Shown here one piece after another: positions 23,799 through 32,581 of a stretch of DNA of 45,437 bases. The stretch's first letter is position 1, and the number at the start of each line of letters is the position of its first letter. The DNA comes from an uncultured Acidimicrobiales bacterium (GTDB lineage Bacteria > Actinomycetota > Acidimicrobiia > Acidimicrobiales > SHLQ01). The stretch covers positions 1 through 45,437 of the forward strand of contig CALHYX010000036.1 of the NCBI GenBank assembly GCA_938041035.1, given 5' to 3'. The position numbers and the translations under genes were made by a program. Below the pieces are notes generated by a model that saw only the letters and a program-made list of their open reading frames with translations, was not told the DNA's origin and did not search any database.

Positions 23799-25471
23799 TG
23801 AGCAAACCGGTACGCATCACTTTCATGGGCGGTCTCGGAGAGATCGGCCGAAACTGTATGGCGCTCGAGTGCGAGGACCAGATCGTCATCCTCGACTGCG
23901 GTCAGCTGTTTCCCGATGCCTCGTCACCGGGCATGGATGCCATTCTCCCGAACTTCGACTTTCTGCGCGAGAACGCCGACCGCATCGTCGGCTGCATCGC
24001 GACCCATTGTCACGAGGACCACATCGGCGGGTTGCCCTACGCGCTCGCCGAGTTCGAGTTTCCGATCTACGGCACGCCGTTCACCCTCGGCATGGTCCGG
24101 GGCAAGCTGACCGAAGCCGGGTTGCTCGACCGCACCGAACTGATCCCGGTCACCGACGGCGATCGCCGCACGATCGGCCCGTTCGACTGCGAGTTCATCC
24201 CCGTCACCCACTCGACGCCGATGGGCCTGATCACCTCGTTCACGACGCCGCAGGGCGTCATCCTGCATTCGAGTGACTTCAAGCTCGACCTCACGCCGGT
24301 CGACGGCCGCCGCACCGACCTGAGCCGCATCGGCGCCATCGCCGACGACCCGGGCGTCCGGTTGTTGATGATGGATTCCACCAATGCCGACCAGCCGGGA
24401 CAGTCGACCTCGGAGCGCTACGTCGGACGAGTCATCGAGCAGGTGATCGCCGAGCAGGGCGACCAGCGGCTGATCTTCGGAGCGTTCTCCAGCCACATCC
24501 ACCGCATTCAGCAGATCGCCGATGCGGTCGTTCCGCTCGGCCGCACGGTGGTGCCGCTCGGCCTGTCGATGGCGCGCAACGTCAAGCTCGCCCGCGACCT
24601 CAACATTTTGTCGATCCCCGATGCCAACATCGCCTGGGCCGACGACATCGAGGATCTCGATCCGAAACGCACGGTCGTGGTCTGCACGGGCAGCCAGGGC
24701 GAGCCCCGTTCGGCGCTCTCCACCATGGCGCGCGGCGACAATCGGTTCCTCCAGGTCGGCGAAGGCGACACGGTCATCTTCAGTAGCCATCCCATCCCCG
24801 GCAACGAGGCGTCGGTGTCGCGGGTGCGCAGCGGGTTGCTGCGCCGCGGCGTGAAGGTCGTGCACAGCGGCCACGTCGATGTGCACACCACCGGGCATGG
24901 CAAACGCCATGAGCTGGCGACGCTGCATTCGGTTGCCTCGGCGGAGTGGTTCGTGCCGGTGCACGGCGAGTACGAGCACCTGGTGGCCCACGTCGACCTC
25001 GCCCACGAGTTGGGCATGGATCCGGATCACGTGTTGTTGTGCGAGGACGGTTTCCAGATCGAGATCGACGACAACGGTGTGCGCCATGTCGGGAAGGTGC
25101 CGGGCGGCCACGAGTACCGGCACGGCCGGGTCGGGCATCTCGGCGAGCCGATCATCGCCGAACGCCAGATCCTCGGCAGCGACGGGTTTGTCGCCGCCTA
25201 CGTCGTGATCGACGTCGAGGGGCGGGCGATCGCTCATGGGCCGGTCGTGGAGTCGCGCGGCTGGGTCGATGAGACCGGCGTCGCCCTGCTCGATGAGGCC
25301 GAGGACCGCGCGCGAGAGGCGATCGGTAGCGAGTTGGCCGATCTGGGTTCGGGCGACGAGGTCGACCTCGATGCCCTCGAACGGGTGCTGCGCCGGGCGG
25401 TGGGGAGCTTTGTGAGCGATTCCACCGGGCGTCGGCCCATGATCGTGCCCGTGGTGAGCGCCACCCGCTGA
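23798..25471 (+). CDS. rnj: Ribonuclease J
   Basis: RNase J is a metallo-beta-lactamase/beta-CASP ribonuclease with 5'-exonuclease and endonuclease activity in mRNA turnover and rRNA maturation. The 557-residue protein shows MGGLGEIGRNC, the metal motif H70-C-H-E-D-H75, THSTPMG, MMDSTNADQPG and the beta-CASP segment ending GHVDVHTTGHG. Length and domain order match the family. The second position of the HxHxDH motif is Cys instead of the usual Gly. With pnp in the same window this covers two main RNA exonucleases. The 86 bp to ftsK contain two copies of a 12-base repeat. Confidence 0.95.
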   Translation: MSKPVRITFMGGLGEIGRNCMALECEDQIVILDCGQLFPDASSPGMDAILPNFDFLRENADRIVGCIATHCHEDHIGGLPYALAEFEFPIYGTPFTLGMVRGKLTEAGLLDRTELIPVTDGDRRTIGPFDCEFIPVTHSTPMGLITSFTTPQGVILHSSDFKLDLTPVDGRRTDLSRIGAIADDPGVRLLMMDSTNADQPGQSTSERYVGRVIEQVIAEQGDQRLIFGAFSSHIHRIQQIADAVVPLGRTVVPLGLSMARNVKLARDLNILSIPDANIAWADDIEDLDPKRTVVVCTGSQGEPRSALSTMARGDNRFLQVGEGDTVIFSSHPIPGNEASVSRVRSGLLRRGVKVVHSGHVDVHTTGHGKRHELATLHSVASAEWFVPVHGEYEHLVAHVDLAHELGMDPDHVLLCEDGFQIEIDDNGVRHVGKVPGGHEYRHGRVGHLGEPIIAERQILGSDGFVAAYVVIDVEGRAIAHGPVVESRGWVDETGVALLDEAEDRAREAIGSELADLGSGDEVDLDALERVLRRAVGSFVSDSTGRRPMIVPVVSATR

Positions 25472-25476
25472 ACGGA

Positions 25477-25507
25477 GCTGTTCGCGAAAGACGGCGCTGT
25501 TCGCGAA
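25477..25507. repeat. Direct repeat GCTGTTCGCGAA (two copies) upstream of ftsK
   Basis: Copies at 25477–25488 and 25496–25507, 19 bases apart; each contains the 8-base palindrome TTCGCGAA. It lies in the 86-bp rnj–ftsK gap. It could be a protein-binding pair; it does not fit the LexA box, whose half sites face the other way with a 4-base gap. Confidence 0.65.
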
Positions 25508-25557
25508 CGAAACCGTCTGAATCTCACGGGGAGCGGTGGGATAGCGACGCATCGCGC

Positions 25558-28203
25558 GTGGCTGCTGTTAGCGTTGTGGCTGCTGTGGCGACCAAAAAAC
25601 CCTCCTCGAGCCGGTCAAGCTCCAAGAAGCGAAGCTCCACCGGCAAAAAATCGACCTCTCGATCCCGATCGACGACCGCGAAGAGCACGAATTCCTCGTC
25701 CCGGTCCTCGTCGAAGTCATCCGGCGGCTCGACCCGGACCCGCGACGAGCGCCCGAGCGTGCTCGAGGGCCAGACCCTCGACTTCTGGGGCCTGATCCTG
25801 CTGTTCTTCGGCCTGGTGGCCGCGCTGAGCATCTACATCCATGTGACCGGCCCGCTCGGTCGCGGCATCGATGCGGCCACGGGCTGGCTGTTCGGCCTCA
25901 CGAAGCTCGCCATCCCGCCGGCCGCCGTCGCCGCCGGCGTGGCGCTCGTCCAGGCCGACGAGGACGAATACGACATCCCGCTGCCCTACGTGGTCGGTGC
26001 GCTCATGGCCATAATGTCGACCACCGGATTCCTCCACCTGTTCCGGGGGCGGCCGCCGTGGGGTTCCTCGGCCGACGTCTTCGGAGGCGCCGGCGGGGTT
26101 TTCGGTCTCGGGGTAGCCGGTCCGCTCGTCAGTCTGGCCGCCACCTTCGGCGCCATCCTGGTGCTGCTCACCATGGCCCTGCTGGCCTTCGTCATCTTGT
26201 CGCGCACCCCGGTGCGCGACGTCGCCGAGGCCGCCGCCTCCGGGCTGCGGCCGATGGGCGACGCCCTGCGCGGCAACCGCTACCAAACGCGCGACGGGAT
26301 CGAGATCGAGGGCGAGCTCGAGGAGATCGACCTCACCGACATGGCGCCCCTGGACTTCGCATCCGAGCCGGTCAGCGAACTCGACGACGAGACCCAGGTC
26401 ACCCGCATCGAGGTCGAGCCCCGCCCCGAGCCTGAGCCTGAGCCCGAAACCGAACCCGAACCCGAACCCGAGGACGCGAGCCCGGCGCTGTTCGACCAGG
26501 ATCGACCCACCCCGCTGGTCAACGTTCCCCAACCCTCGAAGCCGGCCAAGGACGTCGACCTCGAGGTCCGTCCCGCCGCCGGGCAGTGGGTGCTCCCGCC
26601 GCTCAAGTTGTTGCGCCGATCCTCGACCCAGAGCGTCGATACGGTCGCCGTCGAAGAGCGGGGCCGAGTACTCGAGGCCGCCCTCGCCGAACACGGCGTC
26701 GAAACCCGACTCGTCGGGATGACGGTCGGTCCGACCGTCACCCGCTTTGAGCTCGAACTGGGTCGCGGCGTCAAGGTCTCGAAGGTCACGAGCCTCCAGA
26801 ACGACATCGCCTACGCCATGGCCTCCCCGGACGTGCGGATTCTGGCCCCCATCCCGGGCCGCCAGGCGATCGGGGTCGAAGTCCCGAACACCAAGCGGGA
26901 AGTGGTGTGCGTCGGCGACATCCTCACGTCGCCCGAGGCCCGCGAGGCCAACCATCCCCTGGAGGTCGCGGTCGGTCGCGACATCAACGGTCGCTCGATT
27001 CTGATCAACCTCGCCACCCTGCCCCACATCCTCATCGCCGGTCAGACCGGTGCGGGCAAGTCCTCGGGGCTGAACTCGATCATCACGTCGATCATGATGC
27101 GGGCGACCCCCGACGACGTGCGCATGGTGCTCATCGACCCCAAGCGGGTGGAGATGGGCCAGTACGACCGCATTCCGCACCTGCTCACCGCGCCGGTCAC
27201 CGATCCCAAGAAGGCCGCCAACGCGCTGGCCTGGGCGGTGCGGGAGATGGAACGCCGCTACGACTTGTTGTCGGACTGCGGGTTCCGCGACATGACCGGG
27301 TACAACGAGGCGGTCCTGAAGGGCGACATCGAAGCCAAGCCGGGTCAGGTCGACGCCGACGGCGAGCCGATGCAGTTCAAGAAGCTGCCGTACATCATGG
27401 TGGTGGTCGACGAGCTCGCCGACCTCATGATGGTCGCCGCACGCGACGTCGAGGAATCGATCTGTCGCCTGGCTCAGATGGCCCGCGCCGTCGGTATCCA
27501 CCTCATCATCGCCACCCAGCGGCCGTCGGTGAACGTCATCACCGGCCTGATCAAGGCCAACGTCCCGGCCCGAATGTCGTTCAAGGTGTCGAGCCTCACC
27601 GATTCGCGGGTGATCCTCGACACGCCGGGCGCCGAGCGTTTGGTCGGCAAGGGCGACATGTTGTTGCTCAGCCCTTCCTCGCCCACGCCGAATCGCATCC
27701 AGGGTTGCTGGGTCGAGGAATCCGAAGTGCGCAAGATCGTGAAGCACTGGCGAGCCCAGGCGCCCGAGGTGTCCTACGAGAGCAGTGTGGCGGCCGACGA
27801 TTCCGCCGCCGCCAGCCCACAGATCCCCGAGACCGATACCGCATCGATCGCCATGGCCACCGTGCCGTTGCCGGAACAGGGCACGGCGTCGTCGTTCCCC
27901 TCGGCCCCGGCCGCGAGCAGCCCCGGCGATTCGCTCTCGATGTCCATCACCGATGATCCTCCCGCCGGTTTCGCCGGCGGCGACGAGGACGACGAGATGC
28001 TGATTTCGGCCATGGAGCTGGTGGTGAACAGCCAGCTCGGCTCCACGTCGATGTTGCAGCGCAAACTTCGCGTCGGGTTCGCCCGGGCCGGCCGGCTGAT
28101 GGATCTGCTCGAAGAGCGAGGCGTCGTCGGGCCGAGCGAAGGCTCCAAGGCCCGCGCCGTGTTGATCACTCCGGAACAGCTCGCCGCATCGCGCAACGCT
28201 TGA
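25558..28203 (+). CDS. ftsK: DNA translocase FtsK
   Basis: FtsK pumps chromosomal DNA at the division septum and helps resolve dimers. The 881-residue protein has a Lys/Ser-rich N-terminus, four membrane segments (about residues 75–220), an acidic linker with a Glu-Pro repeat, then the motor: Walker A GQTGAGKSS (495–503), Walker B VVVDELADL (Asp618/Glu619), and ATQRPSVNVITGLIKANVPARMSF. The last ~70 residues form the DNA-reading gamma winged helix (LISAMELVVNSQLGSTSMLQRKL). The start is uncertain: GTG 25558 is used here, but GTG 25576 and 25585 are in frame near a TAGCGT element at 25569–25574. Confidence 0.95.
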   Translation: MAAVSVVAAVATKKPSSSRSSSKKRSSTGKKSTSRSRSTTAKSTNSSSRSSSKSSGGSTRTRDERPSVLEGQTLDFWGLILLFFGLVAALSIYIHVTGPLGRGIDAATGWLFGLTKLAIPPAAVAAGVALVQADEDEYDIPLPYVVGALMAIMSTTGFLHLFRGRPPWGSSADVFGGAGGVFGLGVAGPLVSLAATFGAILVLLTMALLAFVILSRTPVRDVAEAAASGLRPMGDALRGNRYQTRDGIEIEGELEEIDLTDMAPLDFASEPVSELDDETQVTRIEVEPRPEPEPEPETEPEPEPEDASPALFDQDRPTPLVNVPQPSKPAKDVDLEVRPAAGQWVLPPLKLLRRSSTQSVDTVAVEERGRVLEAALAEHGVETRLVGMTVGPTVTRFELELGRGVKVSKVTSLQNDIAYAMASPDVRILAPIPGRQAIGVEVPNTKREVVCVGDILTSPEAREANHPLEVAVGRDINGRSILINLATLPHILIAGQTGAGKSSGLNSIITSIMMRATPDDVRMVLIDPKRVEMGQYDRIPHLLTAPVTDPKKAANALAWAVREMERRYDLLSDCGFRDMTGYNEAVLKGDIEAKPGQVDADGEPMQFKKLPYIMVVVDELADLMMVAARDVEESICRLAQMARAVGIHLIIATQRPSVNVITGLIKANVPARMSFKVSSLTDSRVILDTPGAERLVGKGDMLLLSPSSPTPNRIQGCWVEESEVRKIVKHWRAQAPEVSYESSVAADDSAAASPQIPETDTASIAMATVPLPEQGTASSFPSAPAASSPGDSLSMSITDDPPAGFAGGDEDDEMLISAMELVVNSQLGSTSMLQRKLRVGFARAGRLMDLLEERGVVGPSEGSKARAVLITPEQLAASRNA

Positions 28204-28228
28204 GCCCTACGTCATGCTCGGACGTCGC

Positions 28229-28234
28229 TAGGGT
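28229..28234 (+). promoter_or_regulatory. Leaderless −10 (TAGGGT) of the exchanger gene
   Basis: TAGGGT ends 6 bases before GTG 28241. Confidence 0.6.
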
Positions 28235-28240
28235 GGCCCG

Positions 28241-29257
28241 GTGATTTGGGCTGTCCTCGCCTGCCTTGCGGGCCTCGTACTACTGGTGAAGGCGGCCGAC
28301 GCCTTCGTGGAGGGCGCTGCCCGCCTCGCCGCCTCGTTCAATGTGTCGCCGGTGGTGATCGGCGCCGTCGTCCTCGGCTTCGGCACCAGCGCACCCGAGC
28401 TGCTCGTGAGCGGTATCGCCGCGGGGAAGGGCGAGCGGGAGCTCGGCGTGGGCAACGTCATCGGCTCCAATGTCGCCAACCTCAGCCTCGTCCTCGGGGT
28501 TGCCGCCCTGATCACGCTCATCAAGATGGACCGGTCGACCCGCCGGCGCGAGACCCCGTTGTCGCTCGGCGCGGCGCTGCTCTTCGCCGTGCTGGTGCAG
28601 AACGGGTTCACTCGGCTCGAAGGGGTGATCCTGCTGGTGGCGTTGGTCGCCGCCCTCGGCACGATCATCTGGTTCGGGCGCGCCGATGGCGACCATGGCG
28701 AGGCCGACGACGAGCTGACCGAACTGCTGGAGGACGCCGGGGGCACCGGCACCGAGATCGTGCGCACGGTCGTCGGCCTGGTCGGCACGCTGATCGGTGC
28801 TCAGCTTCTGGTCGAGGGTTCGACGTTCATCGCCGAGGAGTTCAACCTCACCGGCGGCTTCGTCGGGTTCTCGTTGGTCGCCCTCGGCACCTCGCTACCC
28901 GAGCTGGTCACCACCGTCGCCGCCGCCCGACAGGGCGAAACCGGCCTCATCGCGGGAAACCTGTTGGGCTCGAACATCTTCAACTCGCTCGCCGTCGGCG
29001 CGGTGATCGGCCTCGTCGGGCCTGGTCCGATGACGGACTCCTCGCTCGTGGTCTGGGGGGTGCTGGTGATGGTGGCCGTATCGTTCTGTGCCGCCGCGTT
29101 CCTCGCCACCGGCTCGCACGTCACCCGCATCGAGGCGGTCGTGCTGTTGCTGGCCTACGTCGGCACCCTGGCCTTCTTGTCCCAGGGCGACCGCGAGGAG
29201 ACCGAGCCGATCGAAGCCGCCCCCGCAGCCGTAGTGGTCGTCGCCGACACCAGCTGA
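28241..29257 (+). CDS. Sodium/calcium exchanger family (CaCA, YrbG-like) membrane protein
   Basis: A 338-residue integral membrane protein with about ten membrane segments and the two inverted alpha repeats of the CaCA family: GFGTSAPELLVSGIAAGKG … GNVIGSNVANLSLVLG and ALGTSLPELVTTVAAARQG … GNLLGSNIFNSLAVG. The conserved Glu and Ser/Asn of both repeats, which bind cations in characterised exchangers, are present. The acidic hydrophilic loop in the middle (DHGEADDELTELLEDAGG) separates the halves. Ion specificity cannot be told. Confidence 0.9.
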   Translation: MIWAVLACLAGLVLLVKAADAFVEGAARLAASFNVSPVVIGAVVLGFGTSAPELLVSGIAAGKGERELGVGNVIGSNVANLSLVLGVAALITLIKMDRSTRRRETPLSLGAALLFAVLVQNGFTRLEGVILLVALVAALGTIIWFGRADGDHGEADDELTELLEDAGGTGTEIVRTVVGLVGTLIGAQLLVEGSTFIAEEFNLTGGFVGFSLVALGTSLPELVTTVAAARQGETGLIAGNLLGSNIFNSLAVGAVIGLVGPGPMTDSSLVVWGVLVMVAVSFCAAAFLATGSHVTRIEAVVLLLAYVGTLAFLSQGDREETEPIEAAPAAVVVVADTS

Positions 29258-29305
29258 AGTACGCATCCACCGCCCGCCGACGGACCGCCTCCGGCGTCGC
29301 AGCGC

Positions 29306-29311
29306 TAGGCT
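29306..29311 (+). promoter_or_regulatory. Leaderless −10 (TAGGCT) of the small membrane protein/rimO operon
   Basis: TAGGCT ends 6 bases before GTG 29318. It probably drives the small gene, rimO and pgsA together. Confidence 0.6.
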
Positions 29312-29317
29312 TTCGGT

Positions 29318-29542
29318 GTGCCGGACCGGGGACTCGACTCACAACAGGACCTGAAGATCTTCACCCGAATCTTGTTGTTCGGGCTGGTGGCGATCGTGCT
29401 CGTGTCCTTCGTCTTGTTGTTGCTCACCGGCAACTGGTTGCTGCTCGGGGTCCTCGTGGGGGCCTACGCCCTGGTGGCCGCCGCCCAGTGGTACGCGGCC
29501 TACCGCCGCCATCAGGCGCACGGTGCGGTCGGGGAGTTCTAG
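29318..29542 (+). CDS. Small two-segment membrane protein
   Basis: A 74-residue protein with two adjoining hydrophobic segments (about residues 17–38 and 42–60) and polar ends. It is not recognised. The GTG start has a −10 at leaderless distance, and the stop is directly followed by the rimO TTG start with no gap, so it is probably the first gene of an operon with rimO and pgsA. Confidence 0.65.
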   Translation: MPDRGLDSQQDLKIFTRILLFGLVAIVLVSFVLLLLTGNWLLLGVLVGAYALVAAAQWYAAYRRHQAHGAVGEF

Positions 29543-30787
29543 TTGCCCGAGTCCTACTGGGTGGAGACGCTCGGCTGTCCCAAGAATCAGGTCGACTCCG
29601 ACAAATTGGTCGGGACCCTCGAGGTCGACGGGTACGTGGCCGCCGCATCCGCGGCCGACGCCGACCTCGTCGTCGTCAACACCTGTGCCTTTGTGGCCGA
29701 GGCTCGCCAGGAGTCCGTCGACACCGTTCTCGCCCTGTCCGAGGCCAACCCGGGGGCCGAGCTGGTCGTCACCGGATGTATGGCCGAGCGCTACGGCGAC
29801 GAGCTGGCCGAGGCGCTGCCGGAGGCCGACCAGGTTGCCGGGTTCGGGGTTCCGGTCTCCATCGGCACCAAACCCGGGGCGCCCGCTCCGCCGTCGTTCG
29901 ACCTGCTGAACCTGCCGCGGCCCCCCAGCGCGGCGCCGTGGGCCTACATCAAGATCGCCGAGGGCTGCGACCGGGCGTGCGGCTTTTGCGCCATCCCAAG
30001 CTTTCGCGGACCACAACGGTCGCGCTCGATCGAGTCGATCCTCACCGAAACCGAAAGCCTCGGCGCCCGTGAGGTCGTGCTGGTCGCGCAGGACCTCGCG
30101 TCGTACGGCCGCGATCAGGGCACCGGCACCAAGGATCTCGTCCCGCTGGTCGCCGCGGTGGCCGAGCGCGTCGACTGGGTGCGGTTGCTGTACCTGTATC
30201 CGAGCGAGCTTGACGATCGGCTGATCGAGACGATCCTCGCCACGGGTGTCCCGTACTTCGATCTTTCTCTCCAGCACGTCTCGCCCCCGCTGATGCGCCG
30301 CATGCGGCGCTGGGGCAACGGGGACAAGTTCCTCGAGCGCATCGCCCGCATCCGCGAACTCGAACCCGAGGCGGCCTTCCGTTCGAACTTCATCGTGGGC
30401 TACCCGGGTGAGACGGAGGAGGACCACGACCAGTTGCTCGATTTCGTCGACGCGGCCCAACTCGACTGGTGTGGCTTCTTTGCCTTCTCCGATGAGCCGG
30501 GAACCTACGCGGCCACCCTGGACGGCGCGGTCGACGCCGAACTGATGCGCGAGCGGCTATCCGAGCTCGGCGAACGCCAGGACTACATCACGGCAAGAAA
30601 ACGTGACGAAATGATCGGTCGCCGGGTCCAAGTTCTTGTGGATGAGGTAGGTGTGGCCCGCAGTCACCGTGAAGCGCCGGAGATCGACGGTGTGATCGCC
30701 GTGCCCGACGCGGCGCAGCCCGGTACCTTCGTCGACGTGGACATCGTGGGGGCGCTGGGCCCGGATCTTGAAGCGGTTCTCGCATGA
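29543..30787 (+). CDS. rimO: Ribosomal protein S12 methylthiotransferase RimO
   Basis: RimO is a radical-SAM enzyme that adds a methylthio group to an aspartate of ribosomal protein S12. The 414-residue protein has the N-terminal ETLGCPKNQVDSDKL, the radical-SAM cluster C142-x3-C146-x2-C149, and a short C-terminal TRAM domain. The ETLGCPKNQVDS opening separates it from MiaB, which is encoded 11 kb downstream. The start is TTG 29543 with GGGGAG at 29531–29536. It overlaps pgsA by 4 bp (ATGA). Confidence 0.93.
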   Translation: MPESYWVETLGCPKNQVDSDKLVGTLEVDGYVAAASAADADLVVVNTCAFVAEARQESVDTVLALSEANPGAELVVTGCMAERYGDELAEALPEADQVAGFGVPVSIGTKPGAPAPPSFDLLNLPRPPSAAPWAYIKIAEGCDRACGFCAIPSFRGPQRSRSIESILTETESLGAREVVLVAQDLASYGRDQGTGTKDLVPLVAAVAERVDWVRLLYLYPSELDDRLIETILATGVPYFDLSLQHVSPPLMRRMRRWGNGDKFLERIARIRELEPEAAFRSNFIVGYPGETEEDHDQLLDFVDAAQLDWCGFFAFSDEPGTYAATLDGAVDAELMRERLSELGERQDYITARKRDEMIGRRVQVLVDEVGVARSHREAPEIDGVIAVPDAAQPGTFVDVDIVGALGPDLEAVLA

Positions 30788-31365
30788 TCGGCACCGTGGT
30801 GCACCACACCTCCTCGTTCGTCACCAACGCGGCGAACATGTTGACCTTCACCCGGCTGGTGCTGTCCCCGGTGTTGTTCTGGTTGGTCCTCGGGGCCGAG
30901 GACGCCCGCGGGGCTTCGTGGGCGGCCGCCGCGCTGGGGTTCGCCATGGCGCTGACCGACACCTTCGACGGCAAGCTCGCCCGCCGCCGCCAGGAGGTCA
31001 GCCGATCGGGAGCGTTCCTCGACCCGCTGGCCGACAAGGTCGTCGTGTTGGGCTCCTGCTTCTGTCTGGTCGCCGTCGGCGGCTACTGGTGGGTGCCGGT
31101 GGCGCTCATCACCGTGCGCGAGATCGGCATCTCTGCCTGGCGCTCGTACTGGGCCGGGCACGGCTTGGCCGTGCCGGCGCGCAAGTCGGCCAAGTACAAG
31201 ACGTTCGTGCAGGGTGGGGCGCTGCTCGTCGCAGTGCTTCCCCCACTCGAGCCCCACCGATGGGTCATCGCTGCGGCACTGTGGGTCGCGGTCGGATTCA
31301 CCCTCTTCTCCGGGTGGCAGTACCTGCGCGACGGCCAGGCGGCCACATCGACCACCGGCGCCTGA
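30784..31365 (+). CDS. pgsA: CDP-diacylglycerol–glycerol-3-phosphate phosphatidyltransferase
   Basis: A 193-residue CDP-alcohol phosphatidyltransferase. The family signature is complete: D59-x2-D62-G63-x2-A66-R67-x8-G76-x3-D80-x3-D84. Several membrane segments follow. The position directly after rimO is the usual place of the PgsA that makes phosphatidylglycerol phosphate; other CDP-alcohol enzymes with the same signature cannot be fully excluded. An ATGA overlap couples it to rimO. Confidence 0.88.
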   Translation: MIGTVVHHTSSFVTNAANMLTFTRLVLSPVLFWLVLGAEDARGASWAAAALGFAMALTDTFDGKLARRRQEVSRSGAFLDPLADKVVVLGSCFCLVAVGGYWWVPVALITVREIGISAWRSYWAGHGLAVPARKSAKYKTFVQGGALLVAVLPPLEPHRWVIAAALWVAVGFTLFSGWQYLRDGQAATSTTGA

Positions 31366-31446
31366 CGTCGCACCGGCCGGTGGCCAGAACCTGACGTTGG
31401 TCGAAGCTGCGGGCCTCGCTTCGCGTCTGCTAGGAACGGGCCCGGT

Positions 31447-32493
31447 ATGGGTCCGCTCCCGAGCTCTCGCACGGTTGCCGTGTTCGCCTTCGTTGCCCTG
31501 ACCGCTCTCGTCCTCGCCACGATGCTTGAGCCGGTTGGTGCCGTCGCGTCCGAGCAGGAGCCCGCTGTCGAGGCGGGCGACGGCGATGCTCTACTCGCCA
31601 ATCCGAACCTGCTGGTGATCCACGATTCGGTGGCGCTGGGCGCCCGGACCGAGATATCGGGCGCCTTGCGGGGCTGGGACGTCGAGTACCTCGGCTTTCA
31701 CGGCTTTCAGCCCTGGGCGGCCAGCAACTTTCTCCGTCAGCGGACGGCACCGATTCCCGATGTCGTCGTCGTGTCGCTCGGCAACTTCAACAACCGGTCG
31801 AACGAGCAGTTCCGCATCGACGTACGCCGACTCCTCGGCCAACTGAGCGTTGCCGAACGGGTGATCTGGGTGCTGCCCGGCCACCATCGGCACACGAAAC
31901 TCGAGACCCTCGCCGCGCTGCGCGAGCTGATCCCCGAACATCGCGGCGGGGAGCTGGCGGACTGGAACCCGATCCTCGACCGCAATCCGGGCTTCGTCGA
32001 CTTCCTCGGCGTGCATCTCACCCCCGACGGTGCGGACGGATTCGCCAAGCTGGTGAAGCGCCACGTCGACGGCGTCGCCGCCGGGGATCGTCTACCGGTC
32101 GGCCGGTTGGAGGTGGCGACCTCCGACATCGACGGCGAGGTCGTCGCGGGCTGGGCGATCGATGTCGACAGCGAGACCTCGCTGCGGGTTCGCCTCATCG
32201 TCGACGGCCGCGTCGTCTCCGAGCAGGTTGCCCAACGGCGTCGCCAGGCTTTGCAGCGTCGGTTCGGGCTCGGGGTTGCCCACGGGTTCCGGTTCGTCGG
32301 CGTATTCGAAGAAGGCACCCACGAAGTCTGCGTCGTCGCCCACGACAGCGACGGTCGCGGCCACCGGCGGATCGGCTGTCGAACGCTCACCGTCGAACGA
32401 CCGCCGGGGTGGCCGCACTGGCGCAGCCACACACCGACGCGGCCCGACCGGGACGATCAGTTTCCGTCCGACCCCGTGGTGCTGCCCGCCTGA
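31447..32493 (+). CDS. Secreted SGNH-hydrolase-like protein with C-terminal beta domain
   Basis: A 348-residue exported protein: signal peptide (residues 1–33), an SGNH-like domain (~53–210) and a beta-sandwich-like domain (~225–328). In the SGNH part, block I reads IHDSVALGA (Ser61 as possible nucleophile; the usual GDS is HDS), block III reads SLGNFNN, and the block V region reads FLGVHLTPDG, where the usual Asp before G-V-H is Leu. So one catalytic residue may be missing. The C-terminal part has VVAGWAIDVDSETSLRVRLI and GTHEVCVVAHDSDGRG and ends with a Cys in IGCRTL; I recall similar modules in secreted actinobacterial proteins but cannot name the family. Acyl-ester or cell-wall glycan modification is a guess. 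Confidence 0.65.
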   Translation: MGPLPSSRTVAVFAFVALTALVLATMLEPVGAVASEQEPAVEAGDGDALLANPNLLVIHDSVALGARTEISGALRGWDVEYLGFHGFQPWAASNFLRQRTAPIPDVVVVSLGNFNNRSNEQFRIDVRRLLGQLSVAERVIWVLPGHHRHTKLETLAALRELIPEHRGGELADWNPILDRNPGFVDFLGVHLTPDGADGFAKLVKRHVDGVAAGDRLPVGRLEVATSDIDGEVVAGWAIDVDSETSLRVRLIVDGRVVSEQVAQRRRQALQRRFGLGVAHGFRFVGVFEEGTHEVCVVAHDSDGRGHRRIGCRTLTVERPPGWPHWRSHTPTRPDRDDQFPSDPVVLPA

Positions 32494-32581
32494 GTCGCGA
32501 GGTCTGAAACTCAGAGTCTCAAGTTGGCGGTCGGCGTCGTCGACACCAGAGCATGAGACGCAGGTCACAAGACGGGATCCG

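Noticed and set aside
25477..25508. SOS box upstream of ftsK
   Set aside because: GTTCGCGAAC has half sites in the opposite order and no 4-base gap, unlike the two real boxes at recA.
28246..30072. 608-codon plus-strand frame across the exchanger and rimO
   Set aside because: Arg-rich shadow frame; crosses three well-supported genes.
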